A stretch of 64,000 nt of DNA. It comes from Janibacter terrae NBRC 107853. GTDB taxonomy: Bacteria > Actinomycetota > Actinomycetes > Actinomycetales > Dermatophilaceae. Below the pieces are notes generated by a model. The model ran no database searches and was not told the origin of the DNA. It saw nothing but the letters and a program-made list of their open reading frames with translations. Below, one piece after another: positions 54,272-62,853 of this stretch. Each line of letters starts with the position of its first letter. Positions within the stretch are counted from its first letter, which is position 1. The translations under genes were made by a program, and so were the position numbers. The stretch is from positions 744,001-808,000 of the forward strand of contig NZ_BCUV01000006.1 in NCBI RefSeq assembly GCF_001591405.1, written 5' to 3'.

Positions 54272-56001
54272 GCCGCCTCCTCCCGCGCCGCCTGGCTCTC
54301 GACGATCTCGACGTAGGTCGGGCAGCCCGCGAGCAGCTCATCGTGGGTCCCGTCGCCGACGACCCGGCCGTCGTCGAGGACGACGATGTGGTCGGCGTCG
54401 ACGATCGAGGAGACGCGCTGGGCGACGACGAGGACGACGCTGTCGGCGACGACGGGACGAAGGGCGGCGCGCAGTCGCGCGTCGGTCGTCAGGTCGAGCG
54501 CGGAGAAGGCGTCGTCGAAGAGGTAGATGTCGGGTCGGCGCACGAGCGCCCGGGCGATCGACACCCGCTGGCGCTGGCCGCCCGAGAGGTTGGTCCCTCC
54601 CTGCGCGACCGGTGCCCCGAGCCCCTGCTCGAGGTCGCGCACGAAGTCCTCGGCCTGGGCGATGCGCAGGGCCTCCCAGAGCTCCTCGTCGGTGGCGTCG
54701 GGCTTGGCCTGGCGCAGGTTGCTGGCGATCGTCCCGCTGAAGAGGAAGGCGCGCTGCGGCACGACGGCCAGGTGGCTCCACAGCTCCGCCGGTTCGAGCT
54801 CGCGCACGTCGGTGCCTCCGACGAGGACCCGCCCACCGGTCGCGTCGTGCAGGCGCGCCACGAGGTCGAGCAGCGTGGTCTTGCCGGCGCCGGTCGAGCC
54901 GATGATCGCCGTCGTGCGACCCGGCTCGGCGCGCAGGCTGACGTCGCAGAGGACGGGCGCGTCGGCGCCGGGGTAGGCGAACTCGACGGCGTCGAGCACG
55001 ACGGAGGGCCGGGCCTGTGTCATCGGGCGCGGCGCGAGCGCCGGCACCACGGAGGACTCGGTCGAGAGGACCTCGTCGATGCGTCCGGCGGAGACGGCTG
55101 CGCGGGGGAGCATCATCGACATGAAGGTCGCCATCATCACCGACATGAGGATCTGCATCAGGTAGGTCATGAACGCGGTGAGGGCACCGATCTGCATCTC
55201 ACCGCTCCCCACGCGCTGGGCGCCGAACCACAGCACCGCCACCGTCGACGCGTTGAGGATGACCATGACGATCGGGAAGGCGAGCGCCATCAGCCGCCCG
55301 ACCGCGATCGCCGACCCGGTGTACTCGGTGTTGGCCACCTCGAACCGCTCGCGCTCGCTCCCTTCGCGCACGAAGGCCCGGACCACACGCACGCCGGTGA
55401 TCTGCTCGCGCAGGATGCGGTTGACCGTGTCGACGCTCGTCTGCATCCGGCGGAAGCTGGGGACCATCTGGCGGATCACCAGGCCCACCGAGACCGCGAG
55501 CAGCGGAACGGCGACGGCCACGAGCCACGACAGCCCGACGTCCTCGCGCAGCGCCATGACCACGCCGCCGACCATCATCAGGGGCGCGGTGACCATCATC
55601 GTCAGCGCCATGTTGGTGACGGTCTGGACCTGCGTGACGTCGTTGGTCGTGCGCGAGATGAGCGTCGGAGCGCCGAAGCGCGCGACCTCCTGGGCGCTGA
55701 AGCTGCCGACACGCGAGAAGACCGCGGCCCGCAGCCGGGCGGCCATCGTCGCCGACAGGCCCGCGCCGAGCCACGTCGCCGCGATCGTCGCGACGATCTG
55801 CAGCACCGAGACGGCCAGCATCAGCCCGCCGTGGCGGACGATGTAGCCGGTGTCGCCCGTGGCCACGCCGTTGTCGATGATCTCGCCGTTGAGGCTGGGC
55901 AGGTAGAGGGAGGCGAGGGTGGCGGCGAGCTGGAGGAGCAGCAGCGTCGCGACCCGGCCGCCCGTGCCGTCCAGGTGGCGGCGGACGAGGCGGAGGAGCA
56001 C
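54268..56001 (-). CDS. ABC exporter half, ATP-binding/permease (degenerate nucleotide site)
   Basis: A 577-residue half-transporter. Six helices run to about residue 310, then the ATPase domain: Walker A GSTGAGKTT, a canonical LSGGQRQR C-loop, Walker B YLFDDAFSALD with Asp in place of the catalytic Glu, and VAQRVSS with Gln in place of the switch His. The pair therefore has one hydrolytic and one degenerate ATP site, the known asymmetric heterodimer type. GTG 56001 is the start. Confidence 0.9.
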   Translation of the reverse strand: MLLRLVRRHLDGTGGRVATLLLLQLAATLASLYLPSLNGEIIDNGVATGDTGYIVRHGGLMLAVSVLQIVATIAATWLGAGLSATMAARLRAAVFSRVGSFSAQEVARFGAPTLISRTTNDVTQVQTVTNMALTMMVTAPLMMVGGVVMALREDVGLSWLVAVAVPLLAVSVGLVIRQMVPSFRRMQTSVDTVNRILREQITGVRVVRAFVREGSERERFEVANTEYTGSAIAVGRLMALAFPIVMVILNASTVAVLWFGAQRVGSGEMQIGALTAFMTYLMQILMSVMMATFMSMMLPRAAVSAGRIDEVLSTESSVVPALAPRPMTQARPSVVLDAVEFAYPGADAPVLCDVSLRAEPGRTTAIIGSTGAGKTTLLDLVARLHDATGGRVLVGGTDVRELEPAELWSHLAVVPQRAFLFSGTIASNLRQAKPDATDEELWEALRIAQAEDFVRDLEQGLGAPVAQGGTNLSGGQRQRVSIARALVRRPDIYLFDDAFSALDLTTDARLRAALRPVVADSVVLVVAQRVSSIVDADHIVVLDDGRVVGDGTHDELLAGCPTYVEIVESQAAREEAA

Positions 56002-56052
56002 CCGACGATTGTTGCACCGTGCAGGTACTCCACCAACCGGGCTGTCCTGCGG

Positions 56053-56337
56053 TCAGCGCCCGTAGCGCCCGTGGTTGCGGGCCTTCCAGCAGGCGGAGTG
56101 CCAGTGCCGGCGGTCGTCCGCTCCCCCGAGCCCGTCGTCCGGCCAGACGACGACGTGCGGCGTGCCCGGCTGGATCTCGTGGGTGCAGCCCGGGCAGGTG
56201 TACACCCGCGTCGAGGTCTGCCCGCTCAGCCGACGAACGATCCAGGCGCGGCCCATCCACGTCTCCCGCGTCTGCGGCGAACCCCCGAGCGCGAGCGGAC
56301 GGTGCTCGTCACGGCGGCGGCGGTTGCTGCGGGGCAT
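56053..56337 (-). CDS. Small possible zinc-binding protein of unknown function
   Basis: A 94-residue basic protein. The N-terminal 35 residues are Arg-rich. CPGCTHEIQPGTPHVVVW is followed by HWHSACW, giving a C-x2-C...H...C arrangement that could bind zinc, like HNH-related or LIM-like fingers. It ends NHGRYGR. No family is recognised. It stands alone between the exporter and dehydrogenase genes. Confidence 0.65.
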   Translation of the reverse strand: MPRSNRRRRDEHRPLALGGSPQTRETWMGRAWIVRRLSGQTSTRVYTCPGCTHEIQPGTPHVVVWPDDGLGGADDRRHWHSACWKARNHGRYGR

Positions 56338-56374
56338 GGGCTCATGGTCTCCCGTGACGCGAGCGGACACAAAA

Positions 56375-56429
56375 GGTCGTCCTGGTGCACGAAGTGGCTG
56401 GATCCGCCACCAGATGCACCAGGACGACC
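56375..56429. repeat. 55-bp hairpin element, copy 2
   Basis: The 15-bp arms (GGTCGTCCTGGTGCA inward) and the total length are identical to those of 19290-19344. The 25-nt centre is related (GTGG...GATCC...CCAC) with small differences. It lies just past the stop of the 3-hydroxyacyl-CoA dehydrogenase gene and is a likely terminator for it. Confidence 0.8.
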
Positions 56430-56443
56430 TCGTGTGTTCGGGC

Positions 56444-57652
56444 TCAGTACGTGCGGAAGCCCTCACCGGTCTTGCGCCCGAGCTTGCCGGCGCCGACGAG
56501 CTCGCGCAGGAGCGGGGCCGGGGTGAGCGACTCGTGCTCGAACTCGGCGAGCAGCTCCTCCTCGATCGCCAGGGCCACGTCGTTGCCGACGACGTCGAGG
56601 AGCGCGAAGGGGCCCATCGGGTAGCCGTAGTGCTCGGTGATCGCCCCGTCGACGGCGTCGAGCTCAGCACCCTCCTCGTGCACCCTGATGGCGTCGTTGA
56701 GGTACGGGAAGAGCAGCGCGTTGACGATGAAGCCGGAGCGGTCGGCGCAGCTGACGGCGACCTTGCGGGTGCTCCGGCACAGGTCCTGGACGGTGTCGAG
56801 CACGTCCTGGCCGGTCGTCGCGTGGTTGATGACCTCGACCAGCTTCATGACCGGGGCCGGGTTGAAGAAGTGCATCCCGACGACGTCCTGCGGACGCCTG
56901 GTCTGCGCGGCGAGGTCGGCGATGGACAGCGACGAGGTGGTCGTCGCCAGGACGGCGCCCGGCTTGCAGATGCGGTCCAGGTCGGCGAAGAGCTGGTTCT
57001 TGATGCCGATCTCCTCGGCGATCGCCTCGACCACGATGTCGACGTCACCGAGGGCCTCGCGCTCGGTCGCGCCGGTGAGGCGGCCGAGGACGGCGTCCGC
57101 CTGACCCTGGTCGATCCGACCCTTGTCGACCTGACGGGCCAGGTTCTTGGCGATCTGCGCGCGCACCGCGTCGACCTTGTCGCCGGTGCGGGCCACGTAG
57201 GTGACGGGGAACCCGTTCACCGCGAAGACCTCGACGATGCCGCTGGCCATCGTGCCGGAGCCGACGACGCCGACGGTCTTGACCGGGCGAGCCGCCCCCT
57301 GGCCGACCTGGGAGGGGGTGAGCTCGTCGGCGACGACCTCGTCCCCGTCGTAGGTGTAGAAGCCCTTGCCGGCCGCCTTGCCCGTGCGCCCCTCGGCGAT
57401 CAGCCGCTCGATGGCAGGGTCCGGCCGGTGGCGCGGGTCCCCGCTCTCGGCGAAGCGCGCGGCGAGTGCGTCCCGGACGGTCTCGAGACCGATCTCGTCG
57501 AGGACCGCGAGGGGGCCGGCGGGCAGGCCGCAACCGAAGCGCATGCCGTTGTCGACGTCCTCACGGGAGGCGTACTGCTCCTCGAACATCGAGGCGGCGT
57601 GGTTCAGGTACGGGAAGACCAGGGCGTCTGCAAGAGCGCGGGAGTCTGACAT
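56444..57652 (-). CDS. 3-hydroxyacyl-CoA dehydrogenase
   Basis: A 402-residue enzyme of unusual domain order. An N-terminal 3HCDH C-terminal-type domain (about 1-95: FPYLNHAASMFEEQY, GCGLPAGPLAVLDEIG) is followed by the NAD-binding domain (VGVVGSGTMASGI, NTxS-like TTTSSL, MHFFNPAPVMKLVEV with the catalytic His) and a second 3HCDH domain (SGFIVNALLFPYLNDAIR). It oxidises 3-hydroxyacyl-CoA, for instance hydroxybutyryl-CoA. Start ATG 57652 has GATAGT 7 nt upstream. It is divergent from nucS. Confidence 0.88.
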   Translation of the reverse strand: MSDSRALADALVFPYLNHAASMFEEQYASREDVDNGMRFGCGLPAGPLAVLDEIGLETVRDALAARFAESGDPRHRPDPAIERLIAEGRTGKAAGKGFYTYDGDEVVADELTPSQVGQGAARPVKTVGVVGSGTMASGIVEVFAVNGFPVTYVARTGDKVDAVRAQIAKNLARQVDKGRIDQGQADAVLGRLTGATEREALGDVDIVVEAIAEEIGIKNQLFADLDRICKPGAVLATTTSSLSIADLAAQTRRPQDVVGMHFFNPAPVMKLVEVINHATTGQDVLDTVQDLCRSTRKVAVSCADRSGFIVNALLFPYLNDAIRVHEEGAELDAVDGAITEHYGYPMGPFALLDVVGNDVALAIEEELLAEFEHESLTPAPLLRELVGAGKLGRKTGEGFRTY

Positions 57653-57733
57653 GAGTGGCACTATCGCAGCCGTGGTGACCCCGGGACAGGGGCCCGCGGC
57701 GTGACGGTCCGCACAGGGGAAACCTTGTGCGCG

Positions 57734-57739
57734 TAGGGT
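57734..57739 (+). promoter_or_regulatory. Predicted leaderless -10 box for nucS
   Basis: TAGGGT lies 7 nt before the GTG at 57747. Confidence 0.5.
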
Positions 57740-57746
57740 CGTCGCC

Positions 57747-58442
57747 GTGCGAGTGGTGATTGCGACCTGCAGCGTCGACTACGAGGGGCGGCTCAACGCC
57801 CACCTGCCCCTGGCGACCCGTCTGCTCATCGTCAAGGCGGACGGGTCGGTGCTCGTCCACAGCGACGGCGGCTCCTACAAGCCGCTGAACTGGATGGCTC
57901 CCCCGTGCTCGATGGCGGAGGTCGAGCCGGACGAGACCGAGGCCACAGAGGGGGTGACCGCCGTCTGGAACGTCCAGCACGCCAAGACCGAGGACCGGCT
58001 GCGGGTCAGGCTGCACGAGGTGCACCACGACTCGGCGCACGAGCTGGGCCTCGACCCCGGCCTGGTCAAGGACGGCGTCGAGGCCCATCTGCAGCGGCTG
58101 CTCGCCGAGCACATCCAGACCCTCGGCGACGGCTACACGCTCGTGCGTCGCGAGTACATGACGGCGATCGGTCCCGTCGACATCCTCGCCAGGGACGCGA
58201 AGGGGGTCTCCGTCGCCATCGAGATCAAGCGCCGCGGCGAGATCGACGGTGTCGAGCAGCTGACCCGCTACCTCGAGCTGATGAACCGCGACCCCGCGCT
58301 GCGCCCGGTCACGGGGGTCTTCGCCGCCCAGGTCATCAGGCCGCAGGCCCGCACCCTCGCCGAGGACCGAGGCATCCGCTGTGTCACCCTCGACTACGAC
58401 GAGCTCAAGGGCATCGACACGAGCATGCATCGCCTCTTCTAG
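57747..58442 (+). CDS. nucS: Mismatch-specific endonuclease NucS/EndoMS
   Basis: A 231-residue nuclease that cleaves both strands at mismatches and provides the non-MutS mismatch repair of Actinobacteria. The N-terminal dimer/DNA-binding domain has [26 protein letters not shown]. The catalytic RecB-like core has GPVDILARD, then [20 protein letters not shown] (Asp, Glu-x-Lys). The length is standard. Its TAG stop shares the bases CTAG with the TAG stop of the convergent gene. Confidence 0.95.
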   Translation: MRVVIATCSVDYEGRLNAHLPLATRLLIVKADGSVLVHSDGGSYKPLNWMAPPCSMAEVEPDETEATEGVTAVWNVQHAKTEDRLRVRLHEVHHDSAHELGLDPGLVKDGVEAHLQRLLAEHIQTLGDGYTLVRREYMTAIGPVDILARDAKGVSVAIEIKRRGEIDGVEQLTRYLELMNRDPALRPVTGVFAAQVIRPQARTLAEDRGIRCVTLDYDELKGIDTSMHRLF

Positions 58443-58741
58443 TCGCCGAGCTCGAGCCGCTCCACCCCCTGTGCGGCGGACGGCAGGAGCACGGCCACGG
58501 TCTCGCCGCGGTGCAGGTCGGCGACCCCGGCCAGCGGGTCGCCCTCGGCGCCCGACAGGGCCGCGTCGACCTCGAGCGGCACGTCCAGCGCGTCGGCCAG
58601 GCGCGCACCGACGCCGTCCTCCGACCCCGTGACGACGGCGAGGATCCCCACGCCGCGCAGCGCCCCGACGAGGTGGGCCAGACCCTCTTCGTCCGTGGGC
58701 GGTGCGGTGACGAGGAGTGTCGCCGGGCAGTGCAAGGACAT
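58439..58741 (-). CDS. Conserved-looking small protein of unknown function
   Basis: A 100-residue protein, mostly alternating hydrophobic strands and Ala/Gly/Asp-rich loops ([40 protein letters not shown]). No motif recognised. Start ATG 58741 has TAGCCT 7 nt upstream. The gene lies between nucS and the mutase gene. Confidence 0.55.
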   Translation of the reverse strand: MSLHCPATLLVTAPPTDEEGLAHLVGALRGVGILAVVTGSEDGVGARLADALDVPLEVDAALSGAEGDPLAGVADLHRGETVAVLLPSAAQGVERLELGD

Positions 58742-58748
58742 ACCTCGA

Positions 58749-58754
58749 AGGCTA
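58749..58754 (-). promoter_or_regulatory. Predicted leaderless -10 box for the 100-aa protein
   Basis: The minus strand reads TAGCCT, 7 nt before the ATG at 58741. Confidence 0.4.
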
Positions 58755-58757
58755 GAC

Positions 58758-60851
58758 CTACGAGGTCGCGTCCTCGGCCTGCACGGCCGACAGGCCGCGA
58801 CTCTCTCGGATGATGTCGAGGAAGCGACCCATGATCTCGTTGAGGCCGAAGTCCTTGGGGGTGAAGACGGCCGCGACGCCCAGCTCGCGCAGCCTCGCCG
58901 CGTCCGACTCGGGGATGATCCCGCCGACCACCACGGGGATGTCACCGGCGCCCTCCGCCCGCAGGCCCTCGAGCACGTCGGGGACGAGCTCCATGTGCGA
59001 GCCGGAGAGGATCGAGACACCCACGAGGTCGACGTCCTCGGCCACGGCCGCGGACACGATCTGCTCGGGCGTGAGGCGGATGCCCTGGTAGACGACCTCG
59101 AAGCCCGCGTCGCGCGCCCGCACGGCGATCTGCTCCGCCCCGTTGGAGTGGCCGTCGAGGCCGGGCTTGCCGACGAGGACGCGCAGCTGCTCGCCGAGCT
59201 CCTCGCTCGTGGCACGCACTCGGTCGCGCACGGCGAGCAGGTCGGCGGACCCGGCGTCGGCGATGCCCACAGAGCCCGAGACGCCGGTGGGGGCACGGAA
59301 CTCGCCGAAGACCTCGCGCAGGGCCTGGGCCCACTCCCCGACCGTCACCCCGGCCCGGGCGCAGTCGAGCGAGGCCTCCATGAGGTTGTCGCTCGTCCTC
59401 GCGGTCTCCTGCAGGGTGGCCAGCGCCGCCCTGGCCGACTCGGCCTGCTGCGGGTCGGCGTCGCGCTCGGTGCGCCAGGCGCGCACGGCCTCGATCGCCT
59501 TGGCCTCGACGTCGGCGTCGACGGTCTGGATCGCGGTGTCGAGGTCGGCGGTCAGCGGGTTGGGCTCGGTGGTCTCGAACTTGTTGACGCCCACGACGAT
59601 GTCCTCGCCCGCCTCGATCCGCTGACGGCGCAGGGAGTGGCTCGCGACGAGGGCGGACTTCATGTAGCCCGACTCGACGGCCGGCACGGCGCCGCCCATC
59701 GCCTGGATGCGCTCGATCTCGGCCTTCGCCCCGGTCACGAGCTCCGCGACCTTGGCCTCGACGACGGGCGAGCCGGCGAAGAGGTCGTCGTACTCGAGCA
59801 GGTCGGACTCGAAGGCGAGGACCTGCTGCAGGCGCAGCGCCCACTGCTGGTCCCACGGACGCGGCAGGCCGAGGGCCTCGTTCCACGCCGGCAGCTGCAC
59901 CGCCCGGGCGCGCGCGTCCTTGCTCAGCGTGACCGCGAGCATCTCGAGGACGATGCGCTGGACGTTGTTCTCCGGCTGCGCCTCCGTCAGGCCCAGGGAG
60001 TTGACCTGGACGCCGTAGCGGAAGCGGCGCTGCTTGGCGTCGGTGACGCCGTAGCGCTCGCGGGTGATCTCGTCCCACAGCTGGACGAAGGCGCGCATCT
60101 TGCACATCTCCTCGACGAAGCGCACGCCGGCGTTGACGAAGAAGGAGATGCGGGCGACGACCGTGCCGAACTCCTCCTCGGGCACGCGGCCCGACTCGCG
60201 CACGGCGTCGAGCACGGCGAGGGCGGTCGACATCGAGTAGGCGATCTCCTGCACGGGGGTGGCCCCGGCCTCCTGCAGGTGGTAGCTGCAGATGTTGATC
60301 GGGTTCCACCTGGGGATCTCGCCGACGGTGTACGTCACCATGTCGGTGATCAGGCGCATCGAGGGGCCGGGCGGGAAGACGTACGTCCCGCGGCTCAGGT
60401 ACTCCTTGATGATGTCGTTCTGCGTCGTGCCGGACAGGCGCGCCCGGACCTCGGCGGGGTCCTGCCCGGCCGCCTCGGCCTGCTCCTCGGCGGCGACCTG
60501 GTACATCGCCAGCATGTACATCGCGACGGCGTTGATCGTCATCGACGTGTTCATCTCGCCGAGGGGGATCTGGTCGAACAGGCGACGCATGTCGCCGATG
60601 TGGCTGATCGGCACACCGACCTTGCCGACCTCGCCGCGGCTGAGCACGTGGTCGGGGTCGTAGCCCGTCTGCGTCGGCAGGTCGAAGGCGACCGACAGCC
60701 CGGTCTGGCCCTTGGCGAGGTTGCGGCGGTAGAGCTCGTTGGACGCCGCGGCACTGGAGTGCCCGGCGTAGGTGCGCATCACCCAGGGGCGGTCGCGCTC
60801 GGGGCGCGCAGCCTCGGCGGCAGGGGTCGGGGCATCAGTGCGGTCGGCCAT
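58758..60851 (-). CDS. ecm: Ethylmalonyl-CoA mutase (MeaA/Ecm)
   Basis: A 697-residue adenosylcobalamin mutase that converts 2R-ethylmalonyl-CoA to 2S-methylsuccinyl-CoA. PWVMRTYAGHSSAAASNELYRRNLAKGQTGLSVAFDLPTQTGYDPDH is the typical MeaA/Ecm opening. The B12-binding domain has LDGHSNG at 565-571 (axial His568) and GVSILSGSHMELV. It is shorter than and distinct from methylmalonyl-CoA mutase large subunits, though that activity cannot be strictly excluded. Start ATG 60851 has leaderless -10 TACCTT. ccrA, mce and meaB in the window support the assignment. Confidence 0.88.
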   Translation of the reverse strand: MADRTDAPTPAAEAARPERDRPWVMRTYAGHSSAAASNELYRRNLAKGQTGLSVAFDLPTQTGYDPDHVLSRGEVGKVGVPISHIGDMRRLFDQIPLGEMNTSMTINAVAMYMLAMYQVAAEEQAEAAGQDPAEVRARLSGTTQNDIIKEYLSRGTYVFPPGPSMRLITDMVTYTVGEIPRWNPINICSYHLQEAGATPVQEIAYSMSTALAVLDAVRESGRVPEEEFGTVVARISFFVNAGVRFVEEMCKMRAFVQLWDEITRERYGVTDAKQRRFRYGVQVNSLGLTEAQPENNVQRIVLEMLAVTLSKDARARAVQLPAWNEALGLPRPWDQQWALRLQQVLAFESDLLEYDDLFAGSPVVEAKVAELVTGAKAEIERIQAMGGAVPAVESGYMKSALVASHSLRRQRIEAGEDIVVGVNKFETTEPNPLTADLDTAIQTVDADVEAKAIEAVRAWRTERDADPQQAESARAALATLQETARTSDNLMEASLDCARAGVTVGEWAQALREVFGEFRAPTGVSGSVGIADAGSADLLAVRDRVRATSEELGEQLRVLVGKPGLDGHSNGAEQIAVRARDAGFEVVYQGIRLTPEQIVSAAVAEDVDLVGVSILSGSHMELVPDVLEGLRAEGAGDIPVVVGGIIPESDAARLRELGVAAVFTPKDFGLNEIMGRFLDIIRESRGLSAVQAEDATS

Positions 60852-60857
60852 GAGGGC

Positions 60858-60863
60858 AAGGTA
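60858..60863 (-). promoter_or_regulatory. Predicted leaderless -10 box for ecm
   Basis: The minus strand reads TACCTT, 6 nt before the ATG at 60851. Confidence 0.45.
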
Positions 60864-60949
60864 CCCGCGCCCCACGGCTCACCACAGGCCCGGCGACGGT
60901 GAATGACGCCACACCGGGCGGGTGCAGCCCGCAGGGGACGAAGGGGAGG

Positions 60950-61303
60950 TCAGACGGCGGCGCGGCGGCGGACGGCGACCCGTGGCGCGGGCACGTCGTC
61001 GAGCAGCCGGACGAGCCCGGCCCGGCGCAGCAGCCGCTCGGTGCGCTGGTCGGCGTTGGTGAAGCGCAGCCGGCGTCCCGCCCGGGCCGCGCGGGCATGC
61101 GCACCCAGGAGCGTCGCGAAGCCCACCTGGTCGACGACGGTCGACCCGGCGAGGTCGACGATGATCGGATCTCCCCCGACCCGGATCGCCTGGACGAAGC
61201 CCTGCCGCAGATCCGCGCTGTGACGCAGATCGAAGGGCACGACGACCCGGACCCGGGTGCTGCTCTCGCCACCCACGGGCGTCAGCGCGACCATTGCGCT
61301 CAT
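60950..61303 (-). CDS. STAS-domain (anti-sigma antagonist-like) protein
   Basis: A 117-residue SpoIIAA-like fold: RVVVPFDLRHSADLRQGFVQAI, then PIIVDLAGSTVVDQVGFATLLGAHARAARAGRRLRF. In classical antagonists the segment reads Asp-Ser-Ser-Gly, with the phospho-acceptor Ser. Here it is Asp-Gln-Val-Gly, so regulation by anti-sigma kinase phosphorylation is unlikely. The C-terminal tail VAVRRRAAV is basic. No partner kinase gene is in the window. ATG 61303 is taken; a GTG one codon before is possible. Confidence 0.75.
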   Translation of the reverse strand: MSAMVALTPVGGESSTRVRVVVPFDLRHSADLRQGFVQAIRVGGDPIIVDLAGSTVVDQVGFATLLGAHARAARAGRRLRFTNADQRTERLLRRAGLVRLLDDVPAPRVAVRRRAAV

Positions 61304-61461
61304 CACGGCACCTGCCTTCCCCTGCTGAGACCGTGCACCCAGTGTGCCGCGCGACCCGCGCCGGGGATCGCACCCTCGGGCAACGATGTGATCACGCGCA
61401 CACCAGCGTCTGGTCAGGTGCTCCCCGCTCGCCGGTCACGGGGCTCTGTCACCATGGGGCC

Positions 61462-62082
61462 ATGGTGAACCTGACGAAGATCTACACCCGCACCGGCGAC
61501 GGCGGCACGACCGCGCTCGGGGACTTCAGTCGCACCAGCAAGACCGACCCCCGCCTGCAGGCCTACGCCGACGCCAACGAGGCGAACGCGGTCATCGGGG
61601 TCGCCGTCGCGACCGGCGGGCTCGAGGAGGAGGTCGTCACGACGCTGACGCGGGTGCAGAACGACCTCTTCGACCTCGGCGCCGACCTGTCGACGCCGCT
61701 GCAGGAGGCGCCGGAGTACCCGCCCCTGCGGGTCAAGCAGGTCTGGATCGACGAGCTCGAGGCCGACTGCGACACCTACCTGGAACGCGTGGAGAAGCTG
61801 CGCTCCTTCATCCTTCCCGGCGGCACGGCGGGCTCGGCCCACCTGCACCACGCGACCACCGTCGTGCGCCGCGCCGAGCGCTCGGCCTGGGCGGCGATCG
61901 AGCAGTACGGCACCGACACGGCGCAGGAGCGTGGGAGCGGCGGCGTCAACCCGCTCACGGCGACCTACCTCAACCGTCTGTCCGACCTGCTCTTCATCCT
62001 CGCCCGCGTGGCCAACCTGCCGATCGGCGGCGACGTCCTGTGGCAGCCGGGCGGCGGCCGCGAGGAGCGCCCGGTCAGGTGA
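61462..62082 (+). CDS. Cob(I)alamin adenosyltransferase, PduO type
   Basis: A 206-residue enzyme that transfers adenosyl from ATP to reduced cobalamin to make coenzyme B12. The ATP-binding N-terminus IYTRTGDGGTTALGD and the helical core with VVRRAERSAWA and LNRLSDLLFILARVAN are family signatures. It would supply AdoCbl to Ecm, whose gene is 0.6 kb away. It overlaps the convergent DUF2550 gene by 8 bp. Confidence 0.93.
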   Translation: MVNLTKIYTRTGDGGTTALGDFSRTSKTDPRLQAYADANEANAVIGVAVATGGLEEEVVTTLTRVQNDLFDLGADLSTPLQEAPEYPPLRVKQVWIDELEADCDTYLERVEKLRSFILPGGTAGSAHLHHATTVVRRAERSAWAAIEQYGTDTAQERGSGGVNPLTATYLNRLSDLLFILARVANLPIGGDVLWQPGGGREERPVR

Positions 62083-62509
62083 CGTTGACGCCCCGCCCCG
62101 GGGGCGCCGACTCCAGCCAGGAGCGCACCGCCGGATAGATCTTCTGCTCGAGGGCGAGGTGGACCAGCGGCCGGCCCTCGGGCCCGGTGAGCGTCACCGA
62201 GACGGCGTCGACGAGACCGGGCACGGAGACCACGTCGGAGTCGGGGGTGGAGATCTCCAGGCCCTCCCGGACCCAGGCCATGGTGGGGGTCGTCGTGAGG
62301 CCACCGACGCTGAACCACTCGAGGTCCACGGACCCCATGCGCAGCAACCCGAGCCGCCAGCGGTGCGACTCGGGCAGACGGATGGCGCACGGGCTCACCG
62401 GTCCGTGCGCGGCGATGGAGCGTCGCCGCAGCCAGAGGAGGACCAGCCACAGCGCGACGAGGAGACACCCTGCGAGGAGGAGGACCTCCACCACCTGCAG
62501 GGTCGTCAC
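62075..62509 (-). CDS. DUF2550 membrane protein
   Basis: A 144-residue protein: one N-terminal transmembrane helix (about 5-27), a basic LRRR stop, and the DUF2550 domain (WRLGLLRMGSVDLEWFSVGGL...). Function unknown. Genes of this family commonly follow atpC in Actinobacteria, as here (stop and start 5 nt apart). Confidence 0.82.
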   Translation of the reverse strand: MTTLQVVEVLLLAGCLLVALWLVLLWLRRRSIAAHGPVSPCAIRLPESHRWRLGLLRMGSVDLEWFSVGGLTTTPTMAWVREGLEISTPDSDVVSVPGLVDAVSVTLTGPEGRPLVHLALEQKIYPAVRSWLESAPPGRGVNVT

Positions 62510-62513
62510 AGGC

Positions 62514-62780
62514 TCAGGCCTTGGCCGGGGCCTGGACGGTCTCGGCGACGATCGTCACGTTGTCGTGGTCGACCGACAGGAAGCCCCCGTCGACGGTCGC
62601 GGTCTGGTCGCCGCCCTCGGTGTGGATGACGACGTCGCCCTCGACGAGCACACCGAGCAGTGGGGTGTGGCCGGGCATGATGCCGATCTCGCCCTCGGTG
62701 CTGCGCGCGCGCACCATGGTGGCCTCACCGGACCAGACCTTGCGGTCCGCGGCGACGAGTTCAACGTTGAGGGAGCTCAC
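62514..62780 (-). CDS. atpC: F0F1 ATP synthase epsilon subunit, short form
   Basis: An 88-residue epsilon subunit: LNVELVAADRKVWSGEATMVRARSTEGEIGIMPGHTPLLGVL is the beta-sandwich signature. The C-terminal helical hairpin that inhibits hydrolysis in longer epsilon subunits is absent; the protein stops after the sandwich. GTG 62780 is the start, with SD AAGGA. The gene directly upstream on the strand is DUF2752, not atpD. Confidence 0.92.
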   Translation of the reverse strand: MSSLNVELVAADRKVWSGEATMVRARSTEGEIGIMPGHTPLLGVLVEGDVVIHTEGGDQTATVDGGFLSVDHDNVTIVAETVQAPAKA

Positions 62781-62853
62781 GTGGGGGGTCCTTCGTGTCG
62801 GTGCGGCTGAGGGGTTCATCCTAGCCCGCGGTGGGAGATGGTCCGACGTCGCC

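Noticed and set aside
60852-60949. Cobalamin riboswitch ahead of ecm
   Set aside because: The predicted transcript is leaderless and no B12-box or multi-stem structure is visible in this short gap.
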